NCBI GenBank assembly: GCA_046296655.1
Contig: JBKBLE010000003.1
Span: forward strand, 71,171 to 135,170
Direction: 5' to 3'
Length of the DNA: 64,000 nucleotides
DNA from: Cloacibacterium sp046296655
GTDB lineage: Bacteria > Bacteroidota > Bacteroidia > Flavobacteriales > Weeksellaceae
This document shows positions 59,714 to 64,000 of the stretch, piece after piece. The position numbers were made by a program, and so were the translations under genes. Position 1 is the first letter of the stretch; the number at the start of each line of letters is the position of its first letter. The notes beneath the pieces are model-generated. The model did not search any database. It worked only from the letters and a program-made list of their open reading frames with translations, and was not told the DNA's origin.

Positions 59714-60963
59714 TTTTTTTCTAAAAATTCTCCCACTACAAAGTTACTTCCGCCCACAAAAATCATTTCTTCGGGTTTACATTTTATTTTAGCTGCCTGA
59801 AAACCAGCATCTACTGTTTCAAAAATTTGAAAATCTATTTTTGCAGAAATTAGTAAATCTTCATACTCTTTTGGGTTTCTTCCTCTGCTAATAGACGGTT
59901 TTACAAAATAATATTGAGCATTTTTGGGTAAAATTTTCAATACCTCATCTATTTTTTTATCATTCACAAAACCAAGGACAATATGTTTATACTTTTTAAT
60001 GGCATTCAATTGAGCAAAAACCATTTCTAAACCAGCTTGATTATGAGCGGTATCACAAATAATCAACGGATTTTCTGAAAACTGAAACCATCTTCCGATG
60101 AATTTGGTGTTTTGGTGAACTTTCATCAAACCATTTTTAACAGCACTTTCAGAAATTTTTATGTTTTGTTTCCTCAACTCATCTACCAAAGCCAGAACTA
60201 CTCTTATATTTTTCTTTTGATAATTTCCCTTCAAATCGGTTTCTAAATCAGTAGAAATTTCGGTGGCATCTATGAATTCAGAATGATTTTCGATGGCTTT
60301 TTGTTGAATAATATTTTTAACCAAATTTCTTTCGTCGCCAGAAATAATGGGGATATTGGGCTTTACAATCCCTGCTTTTTCTGTGGCAATTTCTTCCAGA
60401 GTTTCGCCTAAAATATTCTGATGGTCTAAGTCTACATTGGTAATAGCAGAAACTAAAGGTTTTATAATATTGGTAGAATCTAATCTACCGCCCAAACCTA
60501 CTTCAATAATGGCAAAATCTACATTTTTTTGATAGAAATATTCAAATGCCATAATCGTGGTAAATTCAAAAAAAGAAGGAAGAATTTCTTCTGGAATATT
60601 CCTCAATTTTTGAATAAAATCAAAGACAAATTCTTTCTCACAATTGACTCCATTAATTTTAATTCTCTCCGTAAAATCAATTAAATGAGGGGAATTATAC
60701 AAACCTACATTGTATCCTTGTTCTTGTAAAACTGAAGCCAACATGTTGCTGGTAGAGCCTTTTCCATTCGTTCCGCCAATATGAATCATCTTCAGTTTTT
60801 CCTGAGGATTTCCGAAAAAATTACAAAGTTTTATAATATTTTCTAAACCTGGTTTATATGCTTTTTGACCATCAATTTGGTAATTAGGCATTTGTACAAA
60901 AAGCCAATCTAATGCTTCTTGATAAGCTTCTGGAGTAAAAGAAATTGGAGTATTTTTTGACAC
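59707..60963 (-). CDS. folC: Folylpolyglutamate synthase / dihydrofolate synthase FolC
   Basis: 418 residues of the Mur ligase superfamily. ATP loop HIGGTNGKGSTSNMLASVL (about 61-79), EVGLGGRLDSTN (about 152), VDLDHQNILGETLEEIATEK (about 178), and DTAHNQAG (about 309). It adds glutamate to folates. Its 3' end overlaps the tRNA promoter. It is probably cotranscribed from the exb genes or has its own start after repeat copy B. Confidence 0.95.
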   Translation of the reverse strand: MSKNTPISFTPEAYQEALDWLFVQMPNYQIDGQKAYKPGLENIIKLCNFFGNPQEKLKMIHIGGTNGKGSTSNMLASVLQEQGYNVGLYNSPHLIDFTERIKINGVNCEKEFVFDFIQKLRNIPEEILPSFFEFTTIMAFEYFYQKNVDFAIIEVGLGGRLDSTNIIKPLVSAITNVDLDHQNILGETLEEIATEKAGIVKPNIPIISGDERNLVKNIIQQKAIENHSEFIDATEISTDLETDLKGNYQKKNIRVVLALVDELRKQNIKISESAVKNGLMKVHQNTKFIGRWFQFSENPLIICDTAHNQAGLEMVFAQLNAIKKYKHIVLGFVNDKKIDEVLKILPKNAQYYFVKPSISRGRNPKEYEDLLISAKIDFQIFETVDAGFQAAKIKCKPEEMIFVGGSNFVVGEFLEKNL

Positions 60964-61046
60964 AAAAAAATTTTTTCAAAGATAAAAGGAAATCTAGAAT
61001 TTTAAAAATTTGATTTAAGCAAAACCCGTGTTTCCGTTGCAGAATT

Positions 61047-61140
61047 GCGCCCCGAGTTGAGCGGAAATCCTTTTATGCGCGGCAGCGAAGCTGCCGCGCA
61101 TAAAAGATTGGGAGCGGAACGAGGAATTTGGCGCCCAAAA
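61047..61140 (-). repeat. Structured repeat element, copy B
   Basis: Outer arms GCGCC (61047-61051) and GGCGC (61130-61134); a perfect 17-bp inner stem (61070-61086 with 61090-61106) around GAA; conserved blocks CCCGAGTTGAGCG and GGGAGCGGAACG; CCAAAAAA at the end, against the stop codon of the TonB-like gene. Confidence 0.75.
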
Positions 61141-61144
61141 AATT

Positions 61145-62014
61145 CTAAAAAGTAATTTTATATGTTCCAGTAGAATTGGTGGAGGCTTTTTCGGCTTTTA
61201 CATATTTTTTCACCCAAATTACCGCAGCAGTAACGACACATGGATCAGAAATCCCGCTGCTTCTGCGCGCTGAAATCACGTTTCCAGCTTTGTCTACCGT
61301 ATAAGAAATGGTAATGGTTCCGTTTGCTGTACAGTTATGAGAGGGCTGTTCTCCGCCTTTTCCCATGGTTCCGGGAATGTAAGAAATAAGTTTTCGGTCT
61401 ACGCCAATTTTGCTATCACCATCTCCTTTTTCAACAAGAGGATCGCCAGAATTCCCCATGGTTCCATCAGTTCCTTGCGTTCCAGTTTTAGTTCCTCTTC
61501 CTTTGATAAGATTGCCAATTGCAGCCGTTCCTTTTCCATCACCTTGAGCATTTTTGGTAGTGGTATTGCTGGTAGATGATGTTTTAGAAGTATTGGTTTT
61601 AGATGCTGTAGTTTCCGAAGATTTAGTAGATTTTTTTTCGGTTTTCTCTGTTTTTACGGCAGTAGTTTTTTCAGATTTTCCTGTGATGATTTTTTCTGCA
61701 GGTTTTTCTACTGCTTTGGGAGTTTCTACAATTTCTTGAGGTTGTGGTTCAGGAGTTTTTAATTCTTCAGGGATATAAATATCTGCCGAAGCTAAACTTC
61801 CTTCTTGATTAGCAGGTTCTTCTGCTCCATTTCCGTTTCTATTGTCGCCGAAATTAATCAGCATAGTGGTTACTTTCTCTTCTTTTGGGATTTCTCTCAC
61901 GAATTGGTAATAAAAAATCAACAAAAACAACAATGCCGAAATCAGCGCAGTAAGTGTTGCACTTTTTAGCTTGTCTATTCTTTCGTCTCGTTTATGTTGA
62001 GTTATCATTTCCAA
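61145..62014 (-). CDS. TonB-like energy transducer
   Basis: 289 residues. A membrane helix (about 20-40) is followed by a long Pro/Glu then Thr/Ser/Lys-rich linker (about 75-160, EKPAEKIITGKSEKTTAVK type), a glycine-rich hinge and a C-terminal TonB-like domain (NGTITISYTVDKAGNVISAR, about 224-243). It would pass proton-motive energy from ExbB/ExbD to outer-membrane receptors or Tol-type machinery. Two cysteines (NCTAN, DPCVV) could pair in the periplasm. The start could be two codons later. Third in the exb cluster. Confidence 0.8.
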   Translation of the reverse strand: MEMITQHKRDERIDKLKSATLTALISALLFLLIFYYQFVREIPKEEKVTTMLINFGDNRNGNGAEEPANQEGSLASADIYIPEELKTPEPQPQEIVETPKAVEKPAEKIITGKSEKTTAVKTEKTEKKSTKSSETTASKTNTSKTSSTSNTTTKNAQGDGKGTAAIGNLIKGRGTKTGTQGTDGTMGNSGDPLVEKGDGDSKIGVDRKLISYIPGTMGKGGEQPSHNCTANGTITISYTVDKAGNVISARRSSGISDPCVVTAAVIWVKKYVKAEKASTNSTGTYKITF

Positions 62015-62075
62015 TATGAGTTTTGGCTAAATTTGATTTTAATTTCTATAAATGGACTTAGTCCATTCCAATTGA

Positions 62076-62471
62076 TTATTCTTGAACCGTAGCAATCGCT
62101 AAACCATATTTGTGTTTTTCGGCGATTTCCATGGCATAAACTACATCTTTATGCTTGCAATTTTCGTCTGCTCTAATGGTGAAAGTAGGATTAGGTGAAC
62201 CTTCTACCAATTTTACAATATTTTGTTCTAGTTGTTCTTTTGGCGTTTCTAAATCATTTACAAAATACTTGCCATCTGCATTTATTGTAACAGTTGTAGG
62301 ATCTGTAACACTAGGATCTTGAGCTGCAGCTTTTGGTAAATTCACATCTATTGCGCTTTGACTAATAGCAGAACTGGTAATCATAAAGAATATCAATAAC
62401 AGAAAGATAATATCTGTCATCGAAGCCATACTAAATTCGGCGCTTACTCTATTTCTTCTTTTCAATTCCAT
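62076..62471 (-). CDS. exbD: ExbD/TolR family protein
   Basis: 131 residues. One membrane helix preceded by MASMTDIIFLLLIFFMITSS, with the essential Asp of the ExbD/TolR family (about residue 19), then a small periplasmic domain (FTIRADENCKHKDVVYAME). It forms the proton channel with the ExbB-type protein encoded 33 bp upstream. Confidence 0.93.
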   Translation of the reverse strand: MELKRRNRVSAEFSMASMTDIIFLLLIFFMITSSAISQSAIDVNLPKAAAQDPSVTDPTTVTINADGKYFVNDLETPKEQLEQNIVKLVEGSPNPTFTIRADENCKHKDVVYAMEIAEKHKYGLAIATVQE

Positions 62472-62504
62472 ACTTAAAAAGTTTGAGGTTAGGTTTTAGA
62501 AGAA

Positions 62505-63188
62505 TTAAAGTGGTTTGTTTAGTGTATCTAAAAACTCATTCACGTGAGTTTGAATTTTTAGCACCAATCTATCTACATTGGTCACCAAAATATTATAGAA
62601 AAAATAGGCTGGAATTCCCACGAATAAACCTACTGCAGTAGTAGCCATCGCAGTATAAATTCCCGATGCTAATAGTTTAGGAGAAACTGCTCCCGTAACA
62701 TTAGAAATTTCGAAAAACGCCATAATCATTCCGACTACCGTTCCTAAGAAACCTAACATAGGTGCAGCTCCAGAAGCTGAAGCGAGAATATTCAGGTTTT
62801 TTTCTAATTTAGAAACTTCTAACTGTCCTTGGTTTTGCATTGCATTTGAAATATCAGAAATAGGTCTTCCTATTCTAGTTAAGCCTTTTTCTATCATTCT
62901 GGCTTCTGGCGAATCTGTTCTTCTGCATAAATCTATGGCAGATTGTATTCTTCCGTCATGAATGCAGTCTTTAATATTTTCTAAAAAATTAGGCGTTTCT
63001 TTAGAAGCTCTTTTGATGAAAAAATATCTTTCGAAAAAAACATACAATGCTAAAATTCCCAAAAGAAAAATAGCAATCATAATGGTATTTCCTATAATTC
63101 CTCCGCTGAAAAGTATATCCCAAAGCGAAAATACTTGTTTCTCTGTCACTTTATTGTTAATAATAGTAGTAGTGGCTTGTAAAAACAT
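62505..63188 (-). CDS. exbB: MotA/TolQ/ExbB family proton channel protein
   Basis: 227 residues with three membrane helices (about 35-55, 135-160, 180-205). APMLGFLGTVVGMIMAFFEI and the AMATTAVGLFVGIPAYFFYN segment are the family signature for TM2-TM3. First in the cluster exbB-exbD-tonB. TolQ/TolR versus ExbB/ExbD cannot be told apart by sequence reading; the TonB-like third gene favours either a Ton or a Tol-Pal-like system. Confidence 0.92.
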   Translation of the reverse strand: MFLQATTTIINNKVTEKQVFSLWDILFSGGIIGNTIMIAIFLLGILALYVFFERYFFIKRASKETPNFLENIKDCIHDGRIQSAIDLCRRTDSPEARMIEKGLTRIGRPISDISNAMQNQGQLEVSKLEKNLNILASASGAAPMLGFLGTVVGMIMAFFEISNVTGAVSPKLLASGIYTAMATTAVGLFVGIPAYFFYNILVTNVDRLVLKIQTHVNEFLDTLNKPL

Positions 63189-63347
63189 AATGAAAAATGT
63201 TAAGTTCGAATTTCTAAACGATAAATTTAGTGAAAAATTGTAGAATTTCTCGTAGCAATGACTGTTTTTTGAAAAATACTTTTCAAAAAAACTTTAAAAA
63301 TAAAATAAGATTCTGATGGTTTTAACGGGAAAGAAAACAGCAGAAAG

Positions 63348-63806
63348 TTACTCTTCTATTTCGATATCATCTGCTTTGAAATGACATTTCAATTTAAAAG
63401 GAATGGGCTCGTCTGAACCGGTATAGAAATCATCTATTTTCCCTTGCCAGTATAATTGTAGCACATCGTCTTCATCTTTAGAAAAACTAAGTTCATTCTC
63501 GTAGAGATAGGCTTCTTCGTCGTTATAAAGGTCTACTTCTGTATAGGTTTCTTCGTCTGTATCTTCTATACGGAATGTTTTTCCTTCTAATTCATTAGAA
63601 TCAATAGGAAATTCGAATACGTCTAAGGATAGCTGAGGAAAATTATATTGTAGAGAATCGTCTTCTACATGGTCTAAAGAATCATCTGTAATGATTTCTA
63701 CTTCCAGAAAATTTTTTGAATTGAGATAAACCGCCTTGCAATATGTGCTAGAGATATGGTATTTAAGGGTTTCTTCTGGGTGATAGATTTTTAAAATCCC
63801 TTTCAT
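63348..63806 (-). CDS. Acidic protein, unknown function
   Basis: 152 residues, strongly acidic, no signal peptide or membrane segment, beta-rich by composition (YTEVDLYNDEEAYLYENELS). No family recognised. An exact -7 box TATCTTTG lies on the minus strand at 63866-63873, 59 bases upstream, which supports expression. It precedes the exb genes in the same direction with 159 bp between, so it is probably a separate unit. Confidence 0.7.
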   Translation of the reverse strand: MKGILKIYHPEETLKYHISSTYCKAVYLNSKNFLEVEIITDDSLDHVEDDSLQYNFPQLSLDVFEFPIDSNELEGKTFRIEDTDEETYTEVDLYNDEEAYLYENELSFSKDEDDVLQLYWQGKIDDFYTGSDEPIPFKLKCHFKADDIEIEE

Positions 63807-63865
63807 GATGGTGTGTTAAAAAGAATGTTTGTTTTTAAGTTTAAAAAAAAAATGATTGTCTTTAA

Positions 63866-63873
63866 CAAAGATA
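63866..63873 (-). promoter_or_regulatory. -7 box for the acidic protein gene
   Basis: The minus strand reads TATCTTTG, exact TAnnTTTG. Confidence 0.55.
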
Positions 63874-63971
63874 AAAAATTTATAAAACCATAAAAGGTTT
63901 TTCGTTAAAAATCATAAAAAACGGGTACATGGCTGCTTTTTTCAGACAGGTTAAAATTGGAGTATTAACTT

Positions 63972-63979
63972 TAACTTTG
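63972..63979 (+). promoter_or_regulatory. -7 box for a gene starting at the right edge
   Basis: TAACTTTG, exact TAnnTTTG, 11 bases before an ATG at 63991. Confidence 0.5.
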
Positions 63980-63990
63980 GAAAAAAAGCA

Positions 63991-64000
63991 ATGAAAAAAT
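63991..64000 (+). CDS. Start of a gene cut by the right window edge
   Basis: ATG AAA AAA T at the edge, preceded by an A/G-rich AAAAAAAGCA and a -7 box. The MKK start suggests a signal peptide; nothing more can be said. Confidence 0.45.

Noticed and set aside
1..64000. CRISPR array, prophage or insertion sequence
   Set aside because: No regularly spaced direct repeats, no transposase or integrase frames and no phage structural genes were seen; the tRNA pair has no adjoining integrase or direct-repeat att site.

Overview
The window is an AT-rich chromosomal segment from a member of the Bacteroidota, most likely class Flavobacteriia and close to the Chryseobacterium/Cloacibacterium group (Weeksellaceae). 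The grounds are: repeated use of the Bacteroidota -7 promoter box TAnnTTTG in place of sigma70 boxes; a secreted protein with a type IX secretion C-terminal domain; a type III glutamine synthetase; small Bacteroidota families (DUF2795, DUF2797, DUF6909-like); an FtsZ with a very long linker; and A-rich leaders rather than strong Shine-Dalgarno sites. It looks like core chromosome. No insertion sequence, prophage, integrase or CRISPR array is visible, and the only accessory-type module is one mazEF pair.

Layout. 1-10.2 kb: mixed housekeeping genes (DUF502 membrane protein, MiaE-like tRNA hydroxylase, acyltransferase, ribosomal proteins L21/L27, a T9SS cargo protein, a prolyl oligopeptidase lipoprotein, an AsmA-like protein and a zinc-ribbon DUF2797 protein). 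10.4-18.8 kb: sugar-nucleotide epimerase, DUF2795 protein, SecA, a beta-barrel candidate, an MsrA lipoprotein, then a leftward group ending in the GTPase EngB and an alpha/beta hydrolase. 19.0-35.6 kb: a complete rightward division and cell-wall (dcw) cluster, mraZ-rsmH-ftsL-ftsI-murE-mraY-murD-ftsW-murG-murC-ftsQ-ftsA-ftsZ, followed by a YqeY-like gene. 35.8-39.3 kb: bacilliredoxin, GH3-like adenylating enzyme, mazEF and a nitroreductase. 39.4-43.4 kb: leftward heme operon hemA-hemC-hemD-hemE. 44.0-49.7 kb: rightward rod-shape operon mreB-mreC-mreD-mrdA-rodA. 49.7-64 kb: NlpC/P60 lipoprotein, type III glutamine synthetase, a DUF6909-like protein, an M1 peptidase, coaX, tadA, two tandem tRNA-Val(UAC) genes, folC and an ExbB/ExbD/TonB-type energy module.

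How they work together: the dcw and mre operons between them encode lipid II synthesis (MurC, D, E, MraY, MurG), both SEDS polymerases (FtsW, RodA), their class B PBPs, and the FtsA/FtsZ/FtsQ/FtsL and MreBCD scaffolds. MurE carries the DNPR motif, so a meso-diaminopimelate peptidoglycan is expected. Two TGGGA direct repeats spaced as in the E. coli MraZ operator lie just upstream of mraZ.

The most interesting unexplained structure is non-coding. (1) Two copies of a roughly 80-100 bp structured element (58233-58313 and 61047-61140) have compensatory stem changes and sit in the same orientation directly after the stop codon of a leftward gene. (2) Five consecutive spacers in the murE-murC part of the dcw operon each carry a compact palindrome, two of which share one two-hairpin architecture. 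(3) A terminator-like hairpin contains the msrA start codon. (4) An A9 tract near the 3' end of the AsmA-like gene looks like a frameshift or slippage site. (5) Several genes have TAnnTTTG boxes so close to the start codon that leaderless mRNAs are predicted. All of these rest on reading the sequence by eye; no searches or folding calculations were run.
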